In this document: one piece after another, positions 51,010-59,734 of the stretch
Position numbering within the stretch: position 1 is the stretch's first letter
How the letters are laid out: every line of letters begins with the position of its first letter
Assembly: GCF_014306105.1 (NCBI RefSeq)
Contig: NZ_JACRVF010000001.1
Location: 1,380,413-1,444,412 of the forward strand
Source: Pontibacter cellulosilyticus
GTDB lineage: Bacteria; Bacteroidota; Bacteroidia; Cytophagales; Hymenobacteraceae
Direction of reading: 5' to 3'
DNA length: 64,000 nucleotides
Made by a program: the position numbers and the translations under genes
Notes under the pieces: model-generated
The model's database searches: none
What the model saw: only the letters and a program-made list of their open reading frames with translations
Told to the model about the DNA's origin: nothing

Positions 51010-52284
51010 ATGAAAAAAGCGATCACATCTATCATATTGGACAAGAGGCGCCCCCTGAAAGACGGGACCTATCCAGTCAAGCTCAGGGTCACCTATCAGC
51101 GGCAGCAAAAATATTATCCAGTCCCCTGCTCAATCACAGAGGAATACTCCCTCCCAGCCAACTACTCCTTCACGGAGGAGGAGTTTCAAAAGGCACAGAT
51201 GCTTAAGCCAAGGGGCATGTATAAGGACATCCAAACCGACCTACAGGCGTTCGAGGGGCTAGCGGCCGACATTGTCAAGACCTTGCAGCATTTTTCCTTC
51301 GAGGCATTCGAGAAGCAACTCTACAACACATCCGCAGGCGAGGACGTCTTCGCCGCCTTTGACAGGATGGTGGGGCAGCTGGAAATGGAAAGCAGGCTTG
51401 GCACCGCAGACAGCTACAGATGCGCCGCCAATTCCATCAGAGCCTTTGCCGGTAAGAAGGCATTGCCCTTCTCTGCCGTAACCCCTGACTTCTTAAAGGG
51501 ATATGAGGCATGGATGCTTGCCAACGGGAAATCCCTCACAACGGTGGGTATATACCTTCGTCCCTTGCGCGCAGTCTTTAACGAGGCGATTGCCACAGGA
51601 GATTTAAAGCAGGAGTTATATCCGTTTGGGAAGCGCAAGTACGTGATACCGGCCGGGCAAAATGTCAAGAAGGCGCTCTCGTTAGACGACATTGAGAAAA
51701 TTTACAACTACAAGCCGACGACTGATAGCGAGTCCAAGTTTAAAGAGTTGTGGATGTTCACTTACCTATGCAATGGCATCAATGTAAAAGACATCGCCCA
51801 CCTTAGGTACAGCAATATCGATGTGGACAAGATTGTATTCATCAGGGCCAAGACGCAGCGCACCTCCAGGCAAAACCTTAAGCCTGTCGTGGCCATGCTC
51901 ACCCCAGAGTTGGAGGAGATCATAGACCGATGGGGCAACAAACCCAAAACCCAAGCGTCATACGTTTTTCCCCTACTATCAGAAGGGCTAACCCCTGAGC
52001 AGGAAAGGCAGAAAATCAAGCAGGCGACCAAAAACATAAACAAGTACATTGACCGTATAGCTAAGGCAGTAGGCATTGAGAAAGACGTGACAACTTACAC
52101 AGCAAGGCACTCCTTCTCTACGGTACTAAAGCGCGCCGGTGTCAGCATGGCAGAGATATCTGAGGCCCTCGGCCACAAGGACCTCAAGACGACCGAGAGT
52201 TACTTGGACAGCTTCGAGGATGACGTGAAGAGGAGGCACAGCGGCATGCTTACAGCTTTCAAGAAAAAGAAATTGAATGAATGA
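51010..52284 (+). CDS. Tyrosine recombinase (site-specific integrase)
   Basis: 424 residues from the ATG at 51,010; an upstream ATG adds 14 unusual residues. Arm-type N-terminal domain (KKAITSIILDKRRPLKDGTYPVKLRVTYQRQ), a SAM-like core-binding domain (about 105-210) and a catalytic domain from about 225. Visible catalytic elements: LCNGINVKDIAHLRYSNI (Arg region), YTARHSFSTVLKRAG (R-H-x-x... box II), LGHKDLKTTESYLDSF (His and nucleophile Tyr). It belongs to the Bacteroidota integrase group used by conjugative and mobilisable elements and should recombine at the adjacent tRNA site. Confidence 0.93.
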   Translation: MKKAITSIILDKRRPLKDGTYPVKLRVTYQRQQKYYPVPCSITEEYSLPANYSFTEEEFQKAQMLKPRGMYKDIQTDLQAFEGLAADIVKTLQHFSFEAFEKQLYNTSAGEDVFAAFDRMVGQLEMESRLGTADSYRCAANSIRAFAGKKALPFSAVTPDFLKGYEAWMLANGKSLTTVGIYLRPLRAVFNEAIATGDLKQELYPFGKRKYVIPAGQNVKKALSLDDIEKIYNYKPTTDSESKFKELWMFTYLCNGINVKDIAHLRYSNIDVDKIVFIRAKTQRTSRQNLKPVVAMLTPELEEIIDRWGNKPKTQASYVFPLLSEGLTPEQERQKIKQATKNINKYIDRIAKAVGIEKDVTTYTARHSFSTVLKRAGVSMAEISEALGHKDLKTTESYLDSFEDDVKRRHSGMLTAFKKKKLNE

Positions 52285-53227
52285 TTACAGCACATTATCG
52301 GTATCAGAGCTGTTCGAGCGGTTCGCCGTCTACGATGAGGAGCGAGAGGCCATAGATGAGTATGCTCTTTCCCTTCCTGAGGCGGATCTAGAAGCGTTTC
52401 TCAACCTCAAGAGGCGGAATGCAGTCGGCCTAGGTTTAGAGGCCTCTCCGTTCGAAGGCATGCAGGCGATAAAAGTGTTCAAGACAGACAGAGGTGACGA
52501 TAAAGATGCTACCGTCGACTTTATCGCGTATGATTACAGTCTGGAGAGCTATAAAGCTTATATCGACAGCAGGCTTTCACTTGAGGCCAACAACCCGACT
52601 ATAGTGCCCTACATTATAGAGGATGAGTTAAACAAGTGCCTTGGGAAGCTTCAAATTATAAAGAATGAGAGGGCCAACTTGAATAGCAGGAATGAATTTA
52701 ATGCCAGCATAGCCTCCCAGCAGGACCTAGAAGCCTGCATAGCTTACTTAAACAACATATTAAGCAGCATCACTCGGCCTGGTACACCACTTCGTACGAG
52801 TAGAAACGGCAAGTATTCGGAAAATCCCTTATCACCGCCTGCACTGCCAGATCTAAGTGATTATATAAACCGCGCAAGAAAGTACTTAGAGCATCTCAAT
52901 TCCCAAAATACAAAGCGCCAGAAAGGCTTAAGAACTGTAGACTACGAAAGACTGCTTAGGTATACCAATGACTTGATAGAGTTTGAAGAAGTCCCAAAGA
53001 ATGTGGAGCCCATTTATGCAGTAGGCAAAACGCAGTCTCACATCCGGTACACTTTCTACCTGATACACAAGGATCTTTACGGAACAAGGCCTAAAAGGGG
53101 ATATTTCATAGATTTTCTATATGCTGTATTCCCTTCCCTTTTTAAAGACACAGAGTGGAATACGACATTCACTAAGTTTTCGCAGGCACCTCCTTCGTAC
53201 AAGTATGATGTAGCAGATAAAGGGTAA
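52277..53227 (+). CDS. Hypothetical element protein
   Basis: 316 residues, no signal or membrane segment. Start overlaps the integrase stop by 8 bases, so it is co-translated with it. The N-terminus is acidic and helical (ELFERFAVYDEEREAIDEYALSLPEADLEAFL); the C-terminus (KTQSHIRYTFYLIHKDLYGTRPKRGYFIDFLYAVFPSLFKDTEWNTTFTKFSQAP) is like the C-terminal part of RteC-type and related element proteins, an impression I cannot confirm. Possibly a regulator of excision. Confidence 0.6.
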   Translation: MNDYSTLSVSELFERFAVYDEEREAIDEYALSLPEADLEAFLNLKRRNAVGLGLEASPFEGMQAIKVFKTDRGDDKDATVDFIAYDYSLESYKAYIDSRLSLEANNPTIVPYIIEDELNKCLGKLQIIKNERANLNSRNEFNASIASQQDLEACIAYLNNILSSITRPGTPLRTSRNGKYSENPLSPPALPDLSDYINRARKYLEHLNSQNTKRQKGLRTVDYERLLRYTNDLIEFEEVPKNVEPIYAVGKTQSHIRYTFYLIHKDLYGTRPKRGYFIDFLYAVFPSLFKDTEWNTTFTKFSQAPPSYKYDVADKG

Positions 53228-53229
53228 AA

Positions 53230-53280
53230 ATTGGTAAGATTGGTAAGATGGGGATCTTACCAATTTACCATCTTCTTACC
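53230..53280. repeat. GGTAAGAT repeats and perfect hairpin before the HTH gene
   Basis: TTGGTAAGAT occurs twice head to tail (53,231-53,240 and 53,240-53,249), and the second copy forms a perfect 11-bp stem with 53,254-53,264 around GGGG. More half-sites follow (TTACCATCTTCTTACC to 53,280). Without a T tract it is better read as an operator or iteron than a terminator. Confidence 0.6.
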
Positions 53281-53295
53281 CGATTTATTTGCAAC

Positions 53296-53640
53296 ATGAT
53301 TTTAAATACCAGTTACCCACAATTGTCATTTGAGCAGTTGCCAAATGCCGTCTCTGCTCTCTTCCACATGGTGGAACGACTAGAGACGAATATTCAGGAG
53401 CATTTTGGGGCAGTCGTCGCGCCGGAGAGACCAATCTCCCCGGAAAAAGCCGCTGAGCTCCTGAACATGAAATTGCCCACGCTGTATGCCAAGGTGAGGC
53501 AGGGACTAATCCCACATTACAAACCGTCAGGCGGCTTGTATTTCTTTCCCAGTGAGCTGATAGAGTGGGTAAAAAAAGGTCGCATAAAGACCACGGCTGA
53601 GATTCAGGCGGAAGCAAGAAAGGGGTTGCGCCGTGGATAA
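53296..53640 (+). CDS. Excisionase-like helix-turn-helix protein
   Basis: 114 residues from the ATG at 53,296 (an ATG at 53,248 lies inside the repeat hairpin and is not favoured). The C-terminal half is a MerR/Xis-type HTH: ISPEKAAELLNMKLPTLYAKVRQGLIPHYKPSGGLYFFPSELIEWVKKGR. An N-terminal helix (VSALFHMVERLETNIQEHF) may mediate oligomers. Small proteins like this act as excisionase or replication adaptor in Bacteroidota elements. The next gene overlaps its 3' end by 8 bases. Confidence 0.8.
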   Translation: MILNTSYPQLSFEQLPNAVSALFHMVERLETNIQEHFGAVVAPERPISPEKAAELLNMKLPTLYAKVRQGLIPHYKPSGGLYFFPSELIEWVKKGRIKTTAEIQAEARKGLRRG

Positions 53641-54955
53641 GCGTACAAACAGCAACCCGTTCCCGCTGGAGGTATTCCCTGTAAGAATTCAGGAAATCAT
53701 TCTGGAACTGCATGAGAGCCTTGGGTATCCAAGGGATTTTATCGCCGCAGCCATCTTATTTGCCGCGTCTGTTGCCATCGGAAATACCCACAGGGTGCAT
53801 GTAAAGGAGGATTTTGTGGAGAGCGCTGTCGTCTACCTTGCTATTGTGGGACGGCCTGGCACGAACAAAACCCAGCCTATCAAATTCGCGCTAAAGCCTA
53901 TCCGGCTCAAGGACAGGGCTTCCTACGCCTCCTACAGGGAGCAGATGGAGGAGTACAAGCGAGTCGCCTCTATTCCGAAGAAGGAGCGTGCGCTGCTCGG
54001 CACTGAAGAGCCGGCGGTGCCGGTGCTGCCCAAGACCATCATGGGAGATTTCACCATTGAGGCGCTGATAGAGGTGCTGCACCTAAACCAGCGCGGCCTA
54101 GGCGTCCACGCCGATGAGCTGGCCAGCTGGTTCAAGAACTTCACCCGATACAATCAGGGCAGCGAGATGGAGTTCTGGCTCAGCGCCTGGAGCGGAACGG
54201 ACGTGAACAAAGACAGGGTCTCGGGGGATCCTACGCTGGTCACCATGCCTTTCGTGTCGGTCATAGGTTCCATACAGCCTGCCGTGCTGCACGAGCTGGC
54301 AAAGGGCTCCCGCAGCCAGAACGGCTTCATGGACAGAATGCTGTTCGTGGCGCCGGATGACCTGCAGAAGCAGGCCTGGAGCGACACAGACCTGCCCGAT
54401 TGGGTCAGCAAGGAGTGGCAGCGCATCATGTCTAACCTGCTGGAGCGTGAGCTGCTGCTTGACAGCCACGGATGCCCGGAACCAAGGGTGCTTCGCTTTA
54501 CACCCGAGGCAAGAAAGGCGCTGTTTGACTGGCAGAACAGTATAACTGACATTTGCAATGCCACGCAGGACGACCTACTAACCAGCGTCTACAGCAAGCT
54601 GGAGACCTACGCCGCGCGCTTTGCCCTTATCCTGCAAATGCTTAGGTACGCTGCGCCGGAGGGTGACAGGGACGCCGTGGGCGTGGAGGCAGTGAAGGGC
54701 GCCATCAGGCTGGCGGAGTACTTTAAGGAGAATGCACTTAAAGTAAGGCAGCAGGCGTCTGAGCCACTGCCACTGGCAAAACTGCCGGCTAACAAGCGAA
54801 CGCTGTATGACGCTCTCCCCCAGTGCTTCTCCACTAGTGAGGCTCTCAGAATTGGGAAACCGCAGGGAATGCCGGAAAGAACGATAAAACATTTACTGAA
54901 CGACCAGGGCCTGTTCCGCAGAGAAAGCCACGGCCAATACCGAAGACTATTCTAA
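53633..54955 (+). CDS. DUF3987 domain protein
   Basis: 440 residues, GTG start at 53,633 overlapping the HTH gene. Matches DUF3987, found in plasmids, phages and integrative elements with primase-type genes. Visible: AASVAIGNTHRVHV, YLAIVGRPGTNKTQP (P-loop-like, with Thr/Asn changes), LGVHADELASWFKNF, FVSVIGSIQPAVLHEL, GFMDRMLFVAPDD and a C-terminal winged-helix-like tail (CFSTSEALRIGKPQGMPERTIKHLLNDQGLF). It is likely a helicase-like or DNA-handling replication protein of the element. Codon use is G+C-richer than that of the resident genes. Confidence 0.85.
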   Translation: MDKRTNSNPFPLEVFPVRIQEIILELHESLGYPRDFIAAAILFAASVAIGNTHRVHVKEDFVESAVVYLAIVGRPGTNKTQPIKFALKPIRLKDRASYASYREQMEEYKRVASIPKKERALLGTEEPAVPVLPKTIMGDFTIEALIEVLHLNQRGLGVHADELASWFKNFTRYNQGSEMEFWLSAWSGTDVNKDRVSGDPTLVTMPFVSVIGSIQPAVLHELAKGSRSQNGFMDRMLFVAPDDLQKQAWSDTDLPDWVSKEWQRIMSNLLERELLLDSHGCPEPRVLRFTPEARKALFDWQNSITDICNATQDDLLTSVYSKLETYAARFALILQMLRYAAPEGDRDAVGVEAVKGAIRLAEYFKENALKVRQQASEPLPLAKLPANKRTLYDALPQCFSTSEALRIGKPQGMPERTIKHLLNDQGLFRRESHGQYRRLF

Positions 54956-54958
54956 AAA

Positions 54959-55034
54959 CAACTGCTGCACTTTCGGCATTTCCTGCACTTTCGGTTTTGG
55001 GCCGAAGTGCGGAAAGTGCCGGAAATGCAGGTTG
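54959..55034. repeat. Imperfect inverted repeat of TGCACTTTCGG words (iteron-like), copy 1
   Basis: Arms 54,959-54,994 and 55,002-55,034 pair with a few gaps. Each consists of two repeats of (C)TGCACTTTC(C)GG. A similar arrangement occurs at 58,391-58,456. It lies between the DUF3987 and DUF6371-type genes. Confidence 0.65.
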
Positions 55035-55059
55035 TGCAACCTTACTTTATTCAAGGAAG

Positions 55060-56079
55060 ATGAGTACTTATCGGTATACACTGGAGAGATACAGGGGCAG
55101 GAGCAGCCGCTATGCCTGCCCTTCATGCGGAAAACCCCAGAGGTTCACCCGCTACATAGACACCACTACAGGCCTGCACCTGCACGAAACGGTAGGAAAG
55201 TGCGACAGGCTCGACAGCTGTGGCTACCACTACAGGCCCAGCGAGTTCTTTGACGACCACGGCATGTCACCCGAGCCTAAGGCCCTAACTGCTGTATGCA
55301 GGACTGAGCCTCCGAGACCGCCGTCGTTTATGGAGGAGGAAATGATGTGGAGGAGCGTGCAGTCGCATGCACCTAATCACCTGAGGCAGTACCTAGAGCT
55401 GCAGTTTGGAGCCAAAACGACACAGGACCTTGTGACGAAGTACAGAATCGGAACAGCAGCCAAATGGGACGGGGCTACAGTATTCTGGCAGGTTGACGTC
55501 AGCGGCCACGTTAGAGGCGGCAAGGTCATGCACTATAACCCCTTAACAGGCAGACGCATCAAGGACAGGATCTCATGGGCACACACCTGCTTGAAGCTCC
55601 GCGACTATAACCTGCGGCAGTGCCTATTCGGAGAACACCTGCTCAAGGAGAACCCCGGTAAGCCCGTAGCACTGGTGGAAAGCGAGAAGACCGCTGTCAT
55701 CGCAAGTGCATACCTGCCGCAGTACGTGTGGTTGGCTGTCGGCGGCAAGACGGGACTGAAGCAGGAGAAGCTGCAGGTTTTAAGGGGAAAGGATGTCACG
55801 CTTTTCCCTGATCTGCAGGCATACGAGATGTGGAATATGAAGGCAAAGGAACTGTCGTGGGTTACCCACTTCCAGGTATCAGACCTGTTGGAGCGTATTG
55901 CCACGGAAGAGGAAAGGGTGCAGGGTCTGGATTTGGCTGACTATCTCGTGCAGCTGGAAATAAGCGTAGCACAGGCTATGCAACTAACTGGCTCTCCTAG
56001 TTTACTTAGACGGAACAGGCATCATAACTGCGAAACGGCTGGATACAAAAAACTTAAATTGTTTTTAGTGGGTGCATAA
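55060..56079 (+). CDS. DUF6371-type zinc-ribbon/Toprim-like protein
   Basis: 339 residues from the ATG at 55,060, preceded by AAGGAAG, a good ribosome-binding site. The N-terminus holds a zinc ribbon: CPSCGKPQRFTRYID ... CDRLDSCGYHYRP. The C-terminal half resembles a Toprim-like domain: PVALVESEKTAVIASAYLP, WLAVGGKTGL, VTLFPDLQAYEMW. This is the arrangement of primase-related proteins (DUF6371) paired with DUF3987 in Bacteroidota elements. It probably works with the preceding gene in replication or transfer of the element. Confidence 0.75.
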   Translation: MSTYRYTLERYRGRSSRYACPSCGKPQRFTRYIDTTTGLHLHETVGKCDRLDSCGYHYRPSEFFDDHGMSPEPKALTAVCRTEPPRPPSFMEEEMMWRSVQSHAPNHLRQYLELQFGAKTTQDLVTKYRIGTAAKWDGATVFWQVDVSGHVRGGKVMHYNPLTGRRIKDRISWAHTCLKLRDYNLRQCLFGEHLLKENPGKPVALVESEKTAVIASAYLPQYVWLAVGGKTGLKQEKLQVLRGKDVTLFPDLQAYEMWNMKAKELSWVTHFQVSDLLERIATEEERVQGLDLADYLVQLEISVAQAMQLTGSPSLLRRNRHHNCETAGYKKLKLFLVGA

Positions 56080-56084
56080 AGTTT

Positions 56085-56116
56085 AGAGGGGCGCCCTAGA
56101 AGGTGCCCCTCTTCTT
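56085..56116. terminator. 11-bp hairpin terminator between convergent genes
   Basis: AGAGGGGCGCC (56,085-56,095) pairs with 56,102-56,112 with one wobble. The T tract is weak. Confidence 0.65.
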
Positions 56117-56150
56117 GTTGTAGACCTGTTTTTTAGTGATAGCACTACAA

Positions 56151-57884
56151 TTAGCTTCTTGCGGAGGAGGCACAATATGGGCACCAAGTGCCCCTCAACA
56201 CGCTTTCTGCCGTTGCCTTCCACGTATGCCGGTATTTGCATTCCCACTCATACTTTGTCTTGATGTTCCTATATGCAGGAGACAGGCACCTGCCTCCTCT
56301 TGCCTGCGCAGCATTTTGAAGGTCAGACAGGGTCTTTTTGGCATTTCCCGCGCAGTACGGGCACCAGTACCCCTGCATGACCTTGTCGAACGTCATCTCA
56401 AAACAGTGCCCTTTTGTACACTTCCAAGGGTACTTTGCGTGGGTGATAGTATATCTTTTGGATAGGCTCTCCCCGCCTTTGGACTGGGCAAACTTTACCA
56501 GGTCCTCCAGCTGATACCGGCGTTTCTTCTCCCCGGTCTTTTTGTCACGGCATTTGGGGCACCAGCTTCCTCGCAGCACGTTGTTAGGTATAGCCGACCA
56601 TTCATGCCCCTCCTTGCATCGCCAGAGCAGGGGAGACTGGCTTCCTCCGTAGGCCTCCGACAGGCAAACGCCTCCCCTCTTGGACGCAATCCTTTGCATC
56701 TCACCGATGGTCTTCCTGTCAAGGCCGGCGCAGGTTCTGCACCACTTTCCCTGCTTAACATTGTCTGCCTTTGCCCACCACTGGTGCCCGGCCTTACATT
56801 GCCACAGGTAGCGCCTCTTTGTGTCGAAATACTCTGTCGAGAGAAGCAATCCATCTCTTGACACAGCCAAGTCCTTCAGCTCCGCAAGCTTATCGAAGTT
56901 ATAGGCCATGTCAGGGTTGACTTCTGTATCATCGAAACCTGTCGGCAACGGGTAGTGGTTTCTGAGCAGCTCTGTCCTGATAAAATCTTTTAGGTTCTCT
57001 ACCCCTAACACCTCCAGCACAGAAGGCACCTGGATCAGAAGAATTCCCCTCTGCTCACAAAGCTGAGCCTTCAGGGCATCCCTCTTCTGTATAGCCTTGA
57101 ATTTAGATGGCTTGCCAGTACCAAAGAAATCATCTTTAAAGTGCTTCCTGTCGACAAAGTGCTGCGTGCCCTGGTGCTCAAAAGCGATGCCCAGCTCTTT
57201 GCTGTAGCCGTCCAGCTCCATTGGATACCCCCTGTCTGAACGCAGCCACTTGGGCCTAACTTTAGGAAACTCGCTTTTAAGCAGCTGTTCAAAGAAGGTG
57301 CGGCAGATACGCTCTCCGGTACCGCTGGCGCAGAGGGGGCACCAAGTCTTGTTTGAGAAAATGTTGTTGCAATTTGCCTCCCATTTGTGTCCGCTTGCGC
57401 ATTCCCACTTGTGATGCTTATCAAACCCCATGTACTCCTCTGACAAGCACTTTCCCCCTTTGTTATGGGCAAAGTGCTGTAAGGTTTCGATTGTGTACTT
57501 CCCCCTCTTGATCCACGCTTGGCGCCTGCCGCACTCCGGGCACCAGGTTCCGCTATACCTGATGCTGCTCCAACTGGCCCACCATGTGTGGCCATCGCTG
57601 CATTGCCAGTGGTAGCGCGCCTTCGGGTTTGTGTAGTCTAGGGAGAGGCACCTGCCTCCCATTTTTTCAGCGTGCGCATGCAGGTCCTGAATTGTAGTCC
57701 TGACCACTCCATTGCAGGGTGCGCACCAATAACCCAGTTTAACAGTTTCTGGGGTGGCCTCCCATTCATGGCCTTTGGCGCATTTCCACCGAAGCTTCCC
57801 CCTTATGCCGTGATAGGATGAGGACAGGCACCTGCCGCCTTTTTCAGCAGCGAGCTTTCGCAGCTCTTCGATCTTTGAATCCAT
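56151..57884 (-). CDS. Seven-zinc-ribbon repeat protein with embedded nuclease-like domain
   Basis: 577 residues from the ATG at 57,884 (MDSKIEELRKLAAEKGG). Seven repeats of about 60 residues share the pattern GGxCLSxxY-x(8)-W-x-C-x-x-GHxW-x-A-x(8)-G-x-WCPxC, like the probable zinc-ribbon DUF4379. Three precede and four follow a central domain (about 205-320) with FFEQLLKSEFP, PMELDGYSKELGIAFEHQGTQHF and KRDALKAQLCEQRGILLIQVP, which has the order of acidic and basic residues of a Vsr/PD-(D/E)XK-like endonuclease. Repeat 7 has RHTW for GHTW. The zinc modules probably read DNA or RNA; the core may cut it. Divergent from an XRE regulator. Defence, homing or anti-competitor roles are all possible. 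Confidence 0.75.
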   Translation of the reverse strand: MDSKIEELRKLAAEKGGRCLSSSYHGIRGKLRWKCAKGHEWEATPETVKLGYWCAPCNGVVRTTIQDLHAHAEKMGGRCLSLDYTNPKARYHWQCSDGHTWWASWSSIRYSGTWCPECGRRQAWIKRGKYTIETLQHFAHNKGGKCLSEEYMGFDKHHKWECASGHKWEANCNNIFSNKTWCPLCASGTGERICRTFFEQLLKSEFPKVRPKWLRSDRGYPMELDGYSKELGIAFEHQGTQHFVDRKHFKDDFFGTGKPSKFKAIQKRDALKAQLCEQRGILLIQVPSVLEVLGVENLKDFIRTELLRNHYPLPTGFDDTEVNPDMAYNFDKLAELKDLAVSRDGLLLSTEYFDTKRRYLWQCKAGHQWWAKADNVKQGKWCRTCAGLDRKTIGEMQRIASKRGGVCLSEAYGGSQSPLLWRCKEGHEWSAIPNNVLRGSWCPKCRDKKTGEKKRRYQLEDLVKFAQSKGGESLSKRYTITHAKYPWKCTKGHCFEMTFDKVMQGYWCPYCAGNAKKTLSDLQNAAQARGGRCLSPAYRNIKTKYEWECKYRHTWKATAESVLRGTWCPYCASSARS

Positions 57885-58062
57885 TCGTTCTTTATTTAAA
57901 GTGACACAAAAAAAGTAAGCATAATCAAGCAACCTGCAGAGTAGAGCATGCATCAATAAGTACTGCAGTCCTGCTAGAAGGGCGTGCGGTAGAATACTAT
58001 ATAGAAGCACAACACAGTATGCGTGCTGTCTACGTTAAATTTTTTATTTGTGTTTTTGCTGT

Positions 58063-58287
58063 GTGGAAAGTACCAGCAAAAAAGACTTCCTTAAAACATT
58101 CGGGCGGCACCTGAAGCGCCTCCGCGTGGAGCGTGGCCTGACGCAGGCGAACCTTGCTTTTGAGGCCGGTCTGTCTGAGTCGCAGGTGCAGCGCATTGAG
58201 TACGGCAACCACAACTTCTCTATCATGACACTGCTTGCGATGGCAAGAGCCTTAGAGCTTTCACCCGGCCAATTGCTGGACCTATAA
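58063..58287 (+). CDS. XRE family transcriptional regulator
   Basis: 74 residues from the GTG at 58,063; a TTG at 58,048 would add CFCC-like residues and is less likely. One HTH_3 domain covers most of it: FGRHLKRLRVERGLTQANLAFEAGLSESQVQRIEYGNHNFSIMTLLAMARALELSPGQLLDL. It is divergently transcribed from the zinc-ribbon/nuclease gene with 178 bases between, so it probably controls that gene, as a controller protein does for restriction systems. Confidence 0.85.
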   Translation: MESTSKKDFLKTFGRHLKRLRVERGLTQANLAFEAGLSESQVQRIEYGNHNFSIMTLLAMARALELSPGQLLDL

Positions 58288-58774
58288 TCGCCCATTCCTA
58301 TTTTTAACAGAACTCCGGTAGTTACGGATTTAGCGGCTGAATTGCATCGCTCTGTGTGATTCGGTTAACTTATAAATAATGCGCTGAGGACAACTGCATT
58401 ACCTGCACTTCTTGCACTCTTGGTTTCAAAAAGTGCCGATAGTGCTGAAAGTGCAACAGTAGCAAAAGAGACCGACGCTAAAGATATATATTCTATGTAG
58501 TGCAAAAGCCAGAGATATTCTGGAAAAATCCCGAAAAAAATTTTACATCTCCCCTTCAGGGCCTCTTGATTCGGAGATGGGGGTGCATGAGGCAAATGGA
58601 AACGCTTTTGGCTGACCGGGTGGGTCTATTTTGCGGAACCTGCTTTTTTACTAGTTAACTGCTTAGCTTTGCTGTTTTAGTTATAGCAGCGATGATTTAA
58701 TACAAGACACAGCTTCAGATGTTAAAGCTCATGGTGCGCAGGAGAATGAGCAATATGCCTTCCTGTAATTAGAC
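58288..58774. other. 487-base intergenic region
   Basis: No ORF supported. It contains the second TGCACTTT inverted repeat (58,391-58,456) and a TTTAGTTATAG-rich stretch near 58,675. The repeats make this a candidate for the replication or transfer origin of the element. Confidence 0.45.
58391..58456. repeat. Imperfect inverted repeat of TGCACTT words, copy 2
   Basis: CAACTGCATTACCTGCACTT and TTGCACTCTT on the left face AAGTGCCGATAGTGC and GAAAGTGCAA on the right. Word content and order resemble copy 1 at 54,959-55,034. Confidence 0.6.
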
Positions 58775-59635
58775 TTACTTTGTAGGCCCTGTGTCTACCC
58801 TGGCTTCCAGCACCTGCTGAAGGTTTGTTAGTATATTAGAAAGCAGGTCATAGCCTGTCGCCTGTTCGATGGCATCCACGCTGGTGCGGTACGATCCCCA
58901 GTCAGCGCTGACACTGTTGCTGTTGGGCGTGTTGACGGCAATCACGCGTGTAGTGGAAGTGATACGCTCCAGATCGTTCCCGCCTGCTTCCAGGACCAGC
59001 AGCACCTTCCAGATGCGGTTTGGCACGGTCACCCTGCCCTGGTCAATGGTCTGCATAGCCCCGTTACTGCCAGTACCACCTGCACCATAGCTGCCCATGA
59101 TCACATACACTTCCTTGCCGTCCTGTACTAAATCACGAGTGTATTCCTCCAGGTTAGCCCACAGCACGCGGTTGTGGTTGGGTGCCTGCGGGATCATGTT
59201 GGTCATCAGGAAAGTAGCTGAGTTGTCTTGCGCGCTGCTGGTGCGGTCTGCCGATGGGGTGTTGTGCCCACGGTCAAAGCCGCTGCCAGTATAGTTCGAT
59301 GGGCCTACGCGGTACCAGCCCTGCGGTAGTGAGTTATCTGCCCGGAAGTCATCCTGCCGGTCTGCCTGCCCCAGCCACTTTCGATCTACATGCCAGCTGA
59401 CCCAGTTGGGGGTGCCGCGGTCCCTGCTGTAGGAGAGCGCATACTGGGAACGTGAAATCAGGTAGTTGTTCTCATCCGTGTCACTGGCTTGGCTGGGGTT
59501 GCCCAGAAGCAGCTGCTCTTCCTCTAGCGTGAGCGGTTTATCGGGCGTAACTTCACTGTCCTCGCAGCTGTAGACTAGCAGCGTTAAGACAAAAATAGTA
59601 AGGCAGCGGGCAGAACGGGTAAACAGCTTCTTCAT
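58775..59635 (-). CDS. Secreted DNA/RNA non-specific endonuclease, lipoprotein
   Basis: 286 residues of the NUC1/EndA family. Lipoprotein signal ends LVYSC. The active-site block is SGFDRGHNTPSADR (family D-R-G-H; the His is the base) and the metal-binding Asn lies in NMIPQAPNHNRVLWANLEEYTR. The enzyme is expected in the periplasm or on the outer surface, degrading nucleic acids. In an element it may serve nutrient scavenging, attack on competing DNA, or be cargo. It lies upstream of nothing obvious and is separated by 99 bases from the SRAP gene on the same strand. Confidence 0.88.
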   Translation of the reverse strand: MKKLFTRSARCLTIFVLTLLVYSCEDSEVTPDKPLTLEEEQLLLGNPSQASDTDENNYLISRSQYALSYSRDRGTPNWVSWHVDRKWLGQADRQDDFRADNSLPQGWYRVGPSNYTGSGFDRGHNTPSADRTSSAQDNSATFLMTNMIPQAPNHNRVLWANLEEYTRDLVQDGKEVYVIMGSYGAGGTGSNGAMQTIDQGRVTVPNRIWKVLLVLEAGGNDLERITSTTRVIAVNTPNSNSVSADWGSYRTSVDAIEQATGYDLLSNILTNLQQVLEARVDTGPTK

Positions 59636-59734
59636 TCAGCAAGGCAACAGGTACAGTAAACCAAACGAAGCACTATAGGGTAATGTTTTACCTGCTGTGG
59701 AAGAAAGCAGCTGTTCTGACTGCCATTAAGGGTG

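Noticed and set aside
53239..53264. Perfect hairpin read as a transcription terminator
   Set aside because: No T tract follows and the same words recur as direct repeats, which fits a binding site better.
54098..54564. Minus-strand ORFs inside the DUF3987 gene
   Set aside because: Shadow frames caused by the G+C-rich coding strand; no start signals or domains.
57885..58010. 42-residue extension of the zinc-ribbon/nuclease protein
   Set aside because: The extension is hydrophobic and Cys-rich, unlike the repeat pattern, and would remove most of the divergent promoter region.
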